NCBI GenBank assembly: GCA_963921825.1
Contig: OY997588.1
Span: forward strand, 138,291,203 to 138,355,202
Length of the DNA: 64,000 nt
Origin: Erodium maritimum
Lineage: Eukaryota > Streptophyta > Magnoliopsida > Geraniales > Geraniaceae
Direction: 5' to 3'
This document shows positions 12,301 to 23,672 of this stretch, piece after piece. Position 1 is the stretch's first letter. The number at the start of each line of letters is the position of its first letter. The notes beneath the pieces are model-generated. The model saw only the letters and a program-made list of their open reading frames with translations. It was not told the origin of the DNA and searched no databases. A program made the position numbers and the translations under genes.

Positions 12301-13472
12301 TCACCGTTTTCAACCTTAAGCGAAAATCCTATAATATCCAACTTACTTACTGAAACAAGATTTCTAGCACATTCAGGTACATAGAGACAACTTTCAAGAT
12401 CTATCTGACGACCAGTGTCTAAGATCAAACTATAAGTCTCAATGCCCTCAATTCGTGCCTTCATCCTATTTCCCATAAACAGGTACTGGTCAGCCTTTCT
12501 TATGGGTTGGATTGAACTGAATCCCTGCTTGATATGAGACACATGAGTAGTAGCACCAGAATCTATCCACCAAGTATTACTAGGCACTTCTATAAGGTTC
12601 GATTCAAAACAAACAGAAACATAATACATACCTTTCTTATCGAACCATGCCTTCCTTTTCGGACAATCTTTCTTGAAGTGTCCCGTCTTCTTGCAGAAGA
12701 AACACCTCATTTCCTTATTGATTTTGCTTTCAGGTCTCTTCAAGAAAATCTTGTTCCTTTTGATGTCCTTACCTGGCTTGAACTTGCTGCTACTAGCATC
12801 ATCATGACCCACGAAATGGACAACTTGGCCTCTCATCTTCTTTAATCTCCCTTCCTCCTGAACAAGCATGGCCTTTAACTCTTGATAGTTCCATTTATCT
12901 TTAATGGTGTTGTAGTTCACCTGAAACTGGCCAAACTCATCCGGTAGAGAGTTAATGATGAACTGAACCAAGAAAGTTTCATTTACCTCCATTCCAAGGG
13001 TCTTCAGCTTTGCCGCTAGATTTGACATATCTGTCACATGACCGTGTATAGGCTTGGACCAGTCGAATTTCTTATTTGTCAGCTCATTCATAAGACTCCC
13101 TACAATCGACTTGTCAGCCAACTCAGATTGAGAACACTCCTTTACTTTTGACATGAATTCCTTGGCCTTCTCTGTCTTTGGCATGGAGGGCTTCACATTT
13201 TCAGCCATGGTCATTCGCATGAGATTCAAGCTCAACCTATTTGATCGCTCCCAACTCTCATATAGAGACTTTTCAGCTGTAGAGCTTTCATCTGTGATGG
13301 TTGAGGGTTCCTCATCCATAACTATAGCCAAGTCAAGGGCCATAACACCCAGTGTAAACTGGATCTGTTCAGACCATTCCTCATAATTTAAGCCATTGAA
13401 TTTCACAACAGAGTTAGCCGATGCATATATATTTGATGGAACTGCAAAGTTATTTACACATGCTTCACCCAT
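9399..13472 (-). pseudogene. copia gag-pol polyprotein with one internal stop
   Basis: One frame starts with ATG at 13472 and runs about 1234 codons to a TAG at 9768-9770, then continues in frame for about 116 codons to 9399. Domains in order: gag (UBN2-like, residues 20-210); zinc knuckle CFFCKKTGHFKKDC (257-270); aspartic protease WWIDSGATTH (301-310); GAG pre-integrase LWHQRLGH (443-450); integrase with catalytic D near 506, D near 569 and E near 614; reverse transcriptase with MDVKTAFLNG (949) and YVDD (about 1035); RNase H with SDSDYAG near 1200. The TAG replaces a tryptophan codon conserved in the family at the RNase H segment ending STMEAE. The integrase segment PQQKSVAERR departs from the usual PQQNGVAERR. 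Apart from these, the polyprotein looks complete, as in Tnt1-type copia elements. Confidence 0.92.
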
Positions 13473-14341
13473 TAGTGCTTTGATAACTTTAACACAAATT
13501 CACAAACTTTAAACATGCATTTATGTAACCTTTGGGCAATACTTAAACACAAAACATAATCGATGTTATAAAGTCATGCTTTTATGATTGAGTACCTACA
13601 CATACAAACTTAAACATAATGTTATCTTTGGACAAACATTATATTTAAGCCATCGTATTAACAATCGAACTTTTACATTTATTATTATATTCAATGATCC
13701 ACCTTTGGATGGTCTCATGAACATAATGAATAAATAAATCAAACTATAATATATAACATCTCCATATCAAGAATAATCACACAACAAGGCCACTTTGGTG
13801 ACTAACATGTCTACATGATATTATTGATACTATATGTACCTTCAAACCAAAATGATACATATATCAACTTTAATTAACGATTACTTTAATATGTTAATAT
13901 TTCATAACATAAGACAATTCAAATTATCATGTTTTTGTAATCCATAATCAAAAACATATAATAACAATTATGCATGTACTATCTTGAATTCTATTTTATG
14001 CATGAACACAACACATGCATTTTCAAGATTCAACAACACAACAACTTTTCATATTTCTTGAAAATAACCATATATGAATAATACACACCAAACAAATGAA
14101 GAAACAATAAATTCATAATTAAGATTTAATAATATTCTTAATCATGTGTTTTCATGACATAACCATAATTACATTATGAACACTTTCATTTGCAGAAACC
14201 ATCACAGCAAACACAAATCCAATTTTCTCTAACAGAGTATCAACAACAACAAAACCCACATAATAGCATCAATTACTTCATAGGAAGAAACACGATAATG
14301 GTAAATTAATCAAGTCTAAAACCGAAGCTCTGATACCAAAA
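13473..14341 (-). other. copia 5' leader with primer binding site
   Basis: AT-rich leader between the 5' LTR and gag, with no open frame of note. The primer site TGGTATCAGAGC (minus strand, 14327-14338) is complementary to the 3' end of initiator tRNA-Met and lies 3 bases from the LTR. Confidence 0.85.
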
Positions 14342-14898
14342 TGTAAACTATAATTGCGGAATCCATACCGTTCTTCAATCATGAGAACAAAAACCATATG
14401 AACTTGGATCTTAGACTTGTATTAATTCAACCGCAATACATATTATGAAACAAAAAGAACTTACCTGAATCCATCATAGAATCTCTTTGATCTTCAATTT
14501 TGTTTTTCCTCCTTAACCCACTCTCTAATGTTTCTATATTTTGATGGAGAAAGAAACGTGTAATTCATCATTCATAACCACCTTCTCTTTCTTCTTTTAT
14601 AATTAAATGATATAACATAACCACCTTTCAGTTACCAAATTACATCCTTAGGTACATAGTTAAATGATATGACATTTAATTAATAACTACATGAGAAAGT
14701 GAATAATGATTATACTATAAGGTTGGGTAAGGTAGGAGGGAATCATAATTCCCGACTTTAATTACTTTTATCGAAACCGATCCATCACGATGTCGACCAT
14801 AATATTAAAGCCTTATAATTTAATATGAATATGATGTTTACGTTACATGATTAAATCTTATACACAAAGGCTACAATAATAATGTAAATATTCTTACA
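14342..14898 (-). repeat. copia 5' LTR
   Basis: 557 bp, bounded by TGTAAAC and TTCTTACA, so the ends form the inverted pair TGTAA/TTACA. It is the complete member of the LTR pair. Outside it the BURP pseudogene resumes at once. Confidence 0.92.
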
Positions 14899-15540
14899 TT
14901 GGGGTGTATCAACGTGACATAAAGTTAGGGCTTTGACTTTCATCCCATGAACACCCTCCAAAGGAACCATATAAGCTCTCGTCTTAAGATGTCTATGGAA
15001 GTAGAACACGGCATAAGGGTTACTTTTGTTTATGGCACACTATTGCTTTGGTCTTCGCGGATACAATCCTGTGGATTCATTCTTAACCGTGTATTGTCCT
15101 AATGGGATTTCTATCTCTCTATAGAAGCGTATATGCAAACGGTTAATGTTACATGTTGATTAGATACAAAAAAAACACTATGATTATAGCATGTAAAAGT
15201 AAAAGTCAAACCTCTACTCCGCCAACTTCGATTCCTACTTCAATCTCTACTTCCACTCCATCAACTTCTACTTCTACTTGTATCTCGGAGGTGACAGAGT
15301 CAATAATAGACTCTAGGGTCGGTCGTTCTAGTTCTAGATCCCTTAGTGTGTTCCCTATCGTGTATGCTTCAATTAACCGAGAAATGATTTAATATTTCTG
15401 GCAGTTTCTTCAACGAGAAACGTATTTTGTCAACGTCTTGGCGAGACAAGTACTTGGCTGATATGGTACTAGGGTTTTGATGTCTTGTTCGAGGAAGTCC
15501 AAACGTTGGGCATGGGAGTGTTTGGTAGAGCAGATTTCAA
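14899..15540 (-). pseudogene. BURP-domain pseudogene, N-terminal and central part
   Basis: On the minus strand this encodes recognisable BURP pieces: DFLEQDIK near 15490; a segment aligning with the AKFLPRKEAEQI region of the intact gene near 15440; a valine/glutamate repeat (VEVEVDGVEVEIEVGIEVGG) at 15290-15205; a splice donor after GGAGTAGAG at the same place as in the intact gene; then the final exon with VCHKQK, NPYAVFYFHRH, TRAYMVPLEG and LTLCHVDTP up to 14899. Frameshifts and stops occur in several places, for example a shift after VCHKQK. The gene was already decaying, or decayed after the copia insertion. Its last 35 or so codons lie at 8466-8580. Confidence 0.85.
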
Positions 15541-15866
15541 GTAAAGAAAATGGGCGTCATGGCTAATTATCCACCATCCCCACCTGCAAAACCAAGTCTT
15601 TTTAGGAACTAATTAATTACCGATAGACAATGAAAATTATATGGACTTTTAAGAAAATAAACCCCCCTCTAGTGTAGGAATTATAAGTTCTATATATACG
15701 GTATAGGTTGGAATATACTTAAATATTATTTTCAATATACATATTCAATTTTAACAATTTCAATAATACAATAAGATTTGATGATTTCAATAACACTTGG
15801 TTTATCATGTGAAGATTTGTTTGTATGTGAAACCAACTCTAAAAAATATTGAACTTAATCCGGACC
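15541..15866. other. non-coding spacer
   Basis: AT-rich, without recognisable features. It probably includes degraded 5' exon or intron sequence of the adjacent BURP pseudogene. Confidence 0.3.
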
Positions 15867-15880
15867 AATTTGTTTTTAAT

Positions 15881-16504
15881 TTTTTTTGACGAAAAGCGAG
15901 AGGCATCAATTTTATACATACAATCTGATGAAAGCGCACAAGCAAATGATAAAATTATAGACTCAAAACTAACAAGCCTATAATATAATATTACCGAACT
16001 CCCTACTAGAACGCACTTAGGGCGCCCTAGAACGTGCAAACACGTGCACGTCAAAAGTGCAGCAACGTGCACACCAAACCGTGCCACACAACGAGCACAC
16101 CAAACCGTGCAGCTAGTGCACACCCAATCTGCACCAAGTGCAGTTATTGAAAAGCTGTAAAACAAAAGGAGAAAAAAAACCTAGCCGATTCAGAGTCGCC
16201 ACCGTCTGACAAGGGACCTTGACCCGAGGAATCCAGAAAATGCGAAAACCAGATCCCCGCTAAAGGTAACCGTTCAGGCCGGATCTGCAGTGTGACGAGT
16301 CGCCGGAGCTGTCCACCACCGCTCAGACCCACCTTGCGAGTCCGTTGGCACCAAAAAAGCATCAGTCGCAGTTAGAGAAAGGGAGACGGATGTTCCGCCG
16401 TTAATAGCCAAGGCCGGAACTCCAACTATCATCGACGGAAAAGATTGACTGAAAGGGGCGGCTGCTACTTTCCTCCTACGGTTGAGGGGCGGCGTGTTGG
16501 TTAT
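15881..16504 (-). mobile_element. short non-LTR (poly-A tailed) retroelement
   Basis: A perfect 14-bp duplication, AATTTGTTTTTAAT, flanks the segment (15867-15880 and 16505-16518). The left end opens with a run of T, the minus-strand image of a poly(A) tail. Those two features are the marks of target-primed reverse transcription. The 624-bp body has no reverse transcriptase. It contains repeated GTGCAC/ACCAAACCGTGC strings around 16030-16140 and a GC-rich 5' part. It is either a non-autonomous LINE derivative or a retro-copied transcript; I saw no clear tRNA-type promoter boxes that would make it a SINE. Confidence 0.75.
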
Positions 16505-16518
16505 AATTTGTTTTTAAT

Positions 16519-17574
16519 ATGTGCTGATATTTTAATTACTCAAATTGACGCAACAAGACAGAATCATTGGATCCTACCTACCTAACATATTGTTCAGAAA
16601 GTAGTTAATCAATTAGTGCTAAAATCGTTTTCAATGTGACAACATTCAATAGCGATACTTAATTGTTGGACATAGCGATAAAGATGCCCGAGAGAAAATA
16701 AATATAGAGCAAGCACCGACACAAAGAGAAGGTGACAATCATTAAAGATACCATAAAGATGCTATCCACTATCCAGTCTTGCACTTCAAAGCTCCCTTGA
16801 TTAATTTATATATGTAAAACAGATCTCATGATTATGTCCTGATTTAATTAATATAAGTCGAGTTGATCATAGCCTGTCTAATTATTAAAAGCAAAACCGT
16901 GACAACACATTTTTTGTATTCTAAAGAGAAACCAAACTTCCATCCATTTAATCAAAACAAGTGTATGTGAATAATTACAAAATTAAATGGAAAATAAATG
17001 ATAACAAGTGAGGTTGAAGAATCAGACAAACTTACGATAATTACAACAAGGAAGCGACAGTCCGTGTTGAGGCTTGAGAGAGCTTCTCTGTGACCAACTC
17101 AGTGTCAGGGATGGAGCTGGAAAAGAATCGAAGAACTGAAAACTAGTTAATCTTTCATGAAGATGAAGATGCTTCTCAGAAGGGCTAGGGTTTATATACA
17201 GATTAATTGGTTTGGCATGAATCTCATTCAAGTGAGAACAAGATATTAGACATGGATCATGTGCACGTCATTTTCATATCTCTATTATTGCTTCGCTACA
17301 CACTCACTTTTTTTTCTATAATTATACAAAATCGTTGGGAATTAATTGGTATAAAAAACGTCTCGTAGAGAGTAGTAATGGGTCTTTCGGGAGTCAATAA
17401 GATATAATAAACTAAGTATTTTTAAAATATTCTTTCAGAAAATATAGCTTTTAATATGTATTTATTGACACTTCGACGACTTCATTTGCACCGACACCTG
17501 TAATAATTATTGTTATACAAATATCTAGATATACTTTTCTAGGGGAACATGAGAATATCATAAATTATAAAAAG
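16519..17574. other. non-coding stretch
   Basis: No supportable gene. A 69-codon minus-strand frame near 17022-17231 has no recognised homology. Confidence 0.35.
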
Positions 17575-17745
17575 AAAAAAATTATAAATACGTACCCTCA
17601 AATTGACACGATAATCTGATATGTATACTTAAATTTTTTTTTATAACTGATACATATCTTGATCTTTCAACGTGTAACTGTAACCCCTTCCGTCTGTTTT
17701 GTCATCTATTTTCTGTTAACTTTTTATAAAATGACTAAAATTCTC
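17575..17745. repeat. transposon terminus related to 61160-61345
   Basis: The sequence TACCCTCAAATTGACACGAT...ATCTGATATG...TTTCAACGTGTAA...TTCCGTC resembles, in inverted orientation, the segment at 61160-61345 over about 160 bases. Both look like termini of one DNA transposon family. I could not define the opposite end of this copy. Confidence 0.45.
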
Positions 17746-19331
17746 CTTTCTGTGGATGAAAGTTGCAATATCATTAATTATAAATAGCAGCTACAAAGAG
17801 GTACATCAGGAGAAATTCCCTGACCACGAAGTATAAAAAAGTCATGAAGTTGTAAAAAGCACTAGTAGGTCCCTTTACAAAAATCAAACTCTAAGACGAC
17901 TAATCTGGTGCAACCGGTTTTGGAAGTGCCATAAAGGTGTTCTGAAAACAAAAATAAATTAGGACGAAATCAATGGTTGCTGCTCAAGGTGTAGCCTTCA
18001 CGCTTCATTCGTTGTGTTAAACTGAACTTGCGATCATTGATTTCAAGGCGAACTGAAAATAAAACTAAATTATGACGAAACCAATAATAGTTGCTCAAGG
18101 TGTAGCCTTCATGCTCAATTTGTTGTATAAGAGGAGACAAAAAAACCATTCCATTAGCCAGATCCATAATCGATAGAGGGGTCGAGAAGGGTGCGGAGGT
18201 GGATGTTAGGGGAGAGGCGGTGTCCGAGACGAAGACGACGGCGGCGGCTTCAGAGGGTGCGGTGGTGTAGGTCAGGGAGGAGGACGCGCCAGTGGCGGCT
18301 TCAGCGACAACGAGGATTTATCAGGATCGATGACCCGATATAGGGAGGCCGCGAGCAGCTATGCATACTGTAGCCTCAGACCTGCCTCATCCGTCGTCCT
18401 GGACCATGCGAAGACGCGGTTGCCTCCATGAAAGTAGGCGAGAACCAGGATACATGTCACCTCTCGCAACCGGCGTGCCCAGCTTTTTCCCACAGTGAAT
18501 TCGGCGTCACACCACGCTGTCGCAACCAGGTTACTCCGCTGAATCAAGCCATCGCACGCAGGTATGGTCGTGAGTCCCTTTCTCCGGCGAGAGCTCGCCA
18601 CCATGCTTCACCTGTGATATATTCTACAGCTCCAGATCAAGAGTGTGAGCTCCAACCGTGCAAGAAATCCTAGTCCCATCGTCGTAGGAGACCTTGACCT
18701 AACCAATACACCAACGCCGCCATCGGAGTTGAAGGAAACCGAAGCTGAGCTCCTCCCCGCCGCATTTGGACGACTCCGACGCTGTAGAGAACTCCAACGC
18801 CCAACTCTTGGTCTTGCAAATTTGGCAAGCTCGAGAACTATTTTTTGTATTTTGATCGTTGTACATATATGATCTATTTTGTAATACTCATGTGACGTTT
18901 ATATGTCATGAATTTGTTTATGATATTATGGTTCATGTTTTGGTACTGGTAATGAGTTTTAGTTTTTAAATACATGATATGTTAATCTGATTTGTTTGGG
19001 GTGATTTTTCGTGTTGAAATACAGGTATCTAGAAATTTTGAAACATTTACTTTGAAAATTATGAAATCAACAATCTGTAACTAGAGTTTTGAAATTATGT
19101 AAGGTGAAGGCGTTAACTCTGTAACACTTTGATTCATGGTTTTGATTTTGTATCCGCAAGATTAGTTTAAGGTAGTATTTTGTGTAATTTAATTGGGTAG
19201 TATTTTGTTAATGTTGTATATTTTATTTTTTTTATCAGTTAATATAGAATTCCGTAATTTTTTGCTTTTATTTCTATAATTTTTGGTTCTTATTATGTAA
19301 ACTATTATAATTGTATTAAAAAAATATGTAT
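17746..19331. other. non-coding stretch with a GC-rich island
   Basis: 18170-18830 is GC-rich and surrounded by AT-rich sequence. It holds only short frames in several phases without recognisable domains. The two 17.98 and 18.07 kb segments (TGCTCAAGGTGTAGCCTTCA) form a short direct duplication about 100 bp apart. Confidence 0.35.
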
Positions 19332-21912
19332 TGTCACGCCCCAAATCCGGTTCTTGCCCGGACTCAAAGCGTGACTAGGAATAAGTGATTAAAAGACAAT
19401 AACTCAACAATAAGTTCCTGAAAAACTCCAATAAGAAACTCGAATCCACAAAATTTAGTTTAGAACATAAATAACCCTCCAGGGGTGTAATAATAATCCT
19501 CCACAAAATCTGGTCCAAACGGAAATAAAATAAAAGCGAAGTCTCTATAGACACCCACACCGAGAAGCTCCCGAGCCTCTACTCCTCAATCAAGCCTGTA
19601 AACACAACAATAAACTCACAGGGGTGAGCTTGCGCTCAGTAGGGAAAACACATAACAAGGTGGACCTTAACTCAATAAAGTCAACCGCAAAGTTAACAAG
19701 ATAGAACTTAACAAACACGGGTAATAGGTAAACCAATCAATGTCGTGGCACATGAAGTCTCCACCCTCCGATCCACATATGATATGTCCTCTCGGATTCT
19801 CCCTCAAATCCAGAGGAGACGCATATCATTGAGGCGACCGGAAACAACCCTTCGGGGCGCTTATCATGGGATTCTCAGAAACGTCTCCAAAGGATTTTAT
19901 GTCCTCGGGAACCAAGGTATTACTCCCATAGGAAGCATACACTTGGGCAATTCAATAATGATCAGTTAATAATTGAATAACGCACTCAAACTGAAAACAC
20001 GAAACAATCCAATCTCAACAACCACCAATTCATTGCCACACATAGCTCATACATCACCAGTTCACCGCAACACACATCACACGAATCACATAATCATAGC
20101 ACACCCATCACACAATCACAACTTACCGTTCACTTACCAGTCTCGAACCAACGGGGCATCGATCACCTGATTGCACCGCTCGGTACAACCAGTCATACTC
20201 GATGCTCCAAGTAACCATTTAAGGACAACAAGTGATCATTCAAATACATTCAACGGTCAAGTACGAGTTCAATCAACCAATCATAAAAACCTTCAAACAA
20301 GCATGCACACATGCAATTCAACTAGTTCCGTTAGACTATTTAGCCTATCCACTAAGCAACCAACAACCAAGCATGTGATCCTAACACGCAACTAATCCGA
20401 GGGCTTTGCCAAGGCTCCTCTACCAGACAAACAATTCCCAAGTATTGAAAGCAAGTTACACTAGTGATTGGCATCCTAATCATTCACCACTAGACACTTC
20501 CGGTTATTAGTAATTGAAAGACAATTATTCTAGTTATTCGCATCCTATAGGCATATCTAGGACCTTTCCAATTTTATTAGCCTAACATGCATACTAAGCA
20601 CCGTAAACGAGGGGTTAAGGCTTTCCCTACCTCGAGGTCTTCCTCTCAACACTTTGATGAAGCCCGGTGGTCACCACTCCGTTCTTCACTCGGGTCCCGG
20701 CGTGGTCTTTGCTCCTCTAGCTCGATCCCCAACGTCTTGGACACAAAGAAACGTTAATTAGACTCCACTTAAACAGCAAGTAAGACCCCCCAAAGTCCCT
20801 CCAAAGTTCAGCTCAAAACCAAGATCAACCAAGGTGAAAAACTCTCAAAGAAACCCCCACCCTGGTCTGCCACGGACCTGGTCACGGATCCGTGAGGCTA
20901 ACCATCACGGTTACCATCACGGAGCCGTGACGAGTGCCGTCACGGACTCCCTCACGGAGCCGTGACGTCGCCCGTCACGGATCCGTGGCGCACCAGGGCA
21001 GTTTCGCCCTTCTTCAACCTCCAGCTCCTTTTCTCCGAAAAACCACCTTCAAACCCCAAATTTTACCCCTTCCAACTCCCAAAACAGTCCAAATCCTTCA
21101 ATACTCCTCTACCCATGGTAGAATCAACACACAAACAAGTTTCTAATGATTCATCAAATCAAACCCAACTCAAAAGCTCCAACAAACTAATGATTTCTCA
21201 CCAAAAACCCAACAAGGCCTTTCATCAACATCTCCCACCATTTCTACTCAAACCCAACAACATCTAGCAATTTCACCCAAAACCCATGAAAAGAGATGAA
21301 GAGAAATGAGGATTAGAGAGTTCCATTACCTCTAGAAGATTGAGATGGAGAAGATGGTGAGGATTTGGAGAAGGGTTGGCTAAAGAAAGGCTTCAAGTGG
21401 CCTCTTCTTCCTTGATGCTTCTTCAAAGCTCCATGGGAGCTCCTCTCTCTTGCTCCTACTCCAAATTTCGGCTACACCAAGTAAAAATGGGTTGGTTTTG
21501 CTTTTCCAAACTCATATAATACCTAGATGTGTCAAATGACCAAAAGCCCTTGAGCTAGAATCCTTTGTAGAAGCTTTTGGGAGGGTAAATGGGTCTAAGA
21601 CCACTCCCTCTTCTCTCTTTCAACCAAAAAGGGACAAGTGTCCACATACTTTATTTACTTTTCCAACATAAATTCCAGCACAATAAAATAATGCTTTTAG
21701 TCGATAAAAAGTCTCGTTTTGACCAAAATTGACTTTCTCCAACATTATACTCAAACGAAAGGAATTTCTCCCCTTAAGCCAACCGTGATGATGGCTAATT
21801 CGTTTGGGTTCCGGAAAAGTCCCGAGTGACTTCTTGAGTCATCGGTTGACTTTCTGGTAGCAAGTCAAACTTGCTTGAAAAGCCGCCGGTTCGACCGGGA
21901 GCGGGTCTTACA
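19332..21912 (-). repeat. solo LTR of a large-LTR gypsy family (copy 1)
   Basis: The left end TGTCACGCCCCAAATCCGG and right end GGGTCTTACA match, in reverse complement, the ends of the plus-strand LTR at 32265-35006 and the ends of the second solo LTR. The flanks are TGTAT and TGTAA, a 5-bp duplication with one mismatch. There is no internal region or second LTR nearby, as expected after LTR-LTR recombination. Internal motifs shared with the other copies include GATGAGCTTGCGCTCAGTAGG-like sequence near 19620. Confidence 0.8.
20860..20992. repeat. CACGG/CCGTG palindrome cluster in the LTR
   Basis: About ten copies of TCACGG or CCGTGA occur in 130 bp, many as local palindromes such as TCACGGATCCGTGA and TCACGGAGCCGTGA. 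Confidence 0.8.
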
Positions 21913-22461
21913 TGTAATATCAGTTACAAATTCTGTAACACTGGTTTTAAATTTCTGTAACATTGATTTTTACTTTGGAGTATCGATTCGAAGTCGAGGA
22001 CACTAACACAAAATTTCTGTAACATATGACACAAATATATGTAATACCGTGGATAAATTCTGTAATATCAATTTTAAATATATGCAACATCGATTTTTAT
22101 TTTCGAATATCAATTCAAAGTCTAGAAAAGAAACATAAACTTAATGTAACATATGACATAAATTTTTGTTATATCGAATATAATATTATGTAGCATCAAT
22201 TACGAAATATGAAAAATAATCAAAAATTTGAAAATATAAAATAAAAAACATTTAAAAAAAATCATATTTGGACAGTAAAAAAAATTATGCAGTTAAAAAC
22301 AGAAGAAATGGATTTACCAAACTACCCTTTTGTTGATATTTCTATTCATTTTATGAATAATGGAGCCTAAAAATCTACAATCATTAGATTTCAAAATTCA
22401 ATGATCTACATTTGGGTTAACAAAATTCACTATGGTAACGCTTGAAAGTGCCTATATATAT
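21913..22461. other. region of degenerate CTGTAACA repeats
   Basis: Short units of the form (T)CTGTAACA(T) followed by TTGATTTT recur irregularly between 21913 and 22200. Similar units occur before the solo LTR near 19080-19130, so the LTR interrupted a larger repeat-bearing sequence. No gene is seen. Confidence 0.45.
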
Positions 22462-22951
22462 TTAAACTCAGTATCAGATGCGAACCAAGCCTTATTGTGC
22501 GAACTGCGAACTCACAAGAGAACCGACACGTGGCATTTTAACGCGCGTGCACAACTACTATTCATGCGTCTGATTGGTGGGTAAAATCTGGCCGATGGGC
22601 TGGTTAGTCTCGTCGATTGGTGGGTTGAACCTGGCCTATCAGTTGGTTAGTCATATATATGTGGTACCAACACCCATGTATATGACGTACTAGCATTGTG
22701 TATGGATTGAATTGGTATAATTGAATCGGCAGAATTGAATCAGAGCTGGAGTCAGTGTCAGAATTTGACAAAACCCTAGCATTTTTGGGGTGGAAACGGC
22801 TTGGGGAGAAATAATCACCGCTATGATGTGATGTACGATGTTTTTCGGCCATCCGAGGTCATCTAGAGGGTCAAAATCGTACTTTTAGACGCTGGATTTT
22901 TTTTGTTTTTTTATTTCCTTTATTCATATTAGGACTTTGTGATTACTTTCC

Positions 22952-22983
22952 TTAGGGTTTAGGGTTTAGTTTTAGGGTTTAGT
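22952..22983 (+). repeat. interstitial telomere-like motif
   Basis: Three to four copies of the plant telomere unit TTTAGGG, partly degenerate (TTTAGTTTTAGGG). Confidence 0.8.
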
Positions 22984-23215
22984 TGTACCAGCACAATGTG
23001 CGCATTGTACCAGTACTGTGTGCTTATCGTACCAACACTGTGTGCAAACTGTACCAGCACTGTGTGCATATTGTATCGTATTTGTACCATCAATGCGTAC
23101 GTATCGTACCGTATTGTACCAGCAGTGTGTGCGTATTGTGCCAGCACCGTGTGCGTATTGTACCAGCACTATGTGCGTATTGTACCAGCATTATGTGCGT
23201 ATTGTACCAGCACCA
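22984..23215 (+). repeat. 22-bp minisatellite inside element A
   Basis: About ten tandem units of the form TGTACCAGCACTGTGTGCGTAT with scattered substitutions and one irregular stretch near 23075-23110. Because 22 is not a multiple of three, all frames read through it as similar repeats; the resulting frames are not genes. Confidence 0.9.
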
Positions 23216-23396
23216 CCACAGCCGATCAGCCAGAACTAGGGTCGATTGGCCAAAAAAATCTGCGCGCTACCAGCAGCATGCACACGTGTTACCAACACGC
23301 GACCGCGCTCATAAATAAGACACGTGTCACCCTCTTGTGAGTTCGCAGTTCACACAATAAGCTTGGTTCTCACGTTATCCTGTCCCTATATATATA

Positions 23397-23662
23397 AAAT
23401 CAGGTGCGAACTTCAAGTGTAGTTTGAGAAAATCGTGAATATTGTTTGAGAAAAACAACATCCTAGTTTGAGGGAAAAAATAGTTTGAGAATATAACATT
23501 TTAGTTTGAAAAAATATAGGTTACAAAAATAGTGTTCCTAGTTCGAGGAATTATTGGTTTGAGAATATTTACCTCAAAATTGGAATGTTATTTTCTTAAA
23601 CCGTATACATTGTATTCACAAGTTTGGGGGTCCGTAAAACCTAATTCGCACCTTATTCATAT
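23397..23662. mobile_element. TA-docked inverted-repeat element B
   Basis: A 266-bp segment starting ATCAGGTGCGAAC and ending TTCGCACCTTATT (inverted), lying between TA runs at 23387-23396 and 23663-23672. The interior repeats AGTTTGAG(AA) about seven times. It is small and non-coding, like a MITE. Confidence 0.6.
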
Positions 23663-23672
23663 TATATATATA

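Larger units (their letters stand above)
8581..14898 (-). mobile_element. Ty1/copia retrotransposon, nearly complete, inserted in a BURP gene
   Basis: The element reads on the minus strand. It has LTRs at both ends, a tRNA-iMet type primer site next to the 5' LTR, a single long gag-pol frame and a polypurine tract next to the 3' LTR. The 3' LTR lacks about 26 terminal bases and the target duplication on that side is gone. By hand the LTRs differ at about five positions plus one 38-bp deletion, so the insertion is fairly young. It lies inside the BURP domain of a minus-strand gene, between its third and fourth CH motifs. Confidence 0.9.
22462..23386. mobile_element. TA-docked inverted-repeat element A
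   Basis: The ends share GAACCAAGC(C)TTATTGTG, GAACTGCGAACTCACAAGAG in inverted orientation over roughly 50 bp. The element sits between a TATATATAT run at 22453-22461 and another at 23387-23396. The interior has a short telomere-like array and a 22-bp minisatellite. It has no transposase. Confidence 0.65.

Noticed and set aside
17022..17231. A 69-codon minus-strand frame with a nearby leader-like region
   Set aside because: No homology recognised and no flanking exons seen.
22959..23340. Several overlapping frames of 62-114 codons rich in Cys, Tyr and Val
   Set aside because: They are readings of the 22-bp minisatellite in different phases and strands, not genes.
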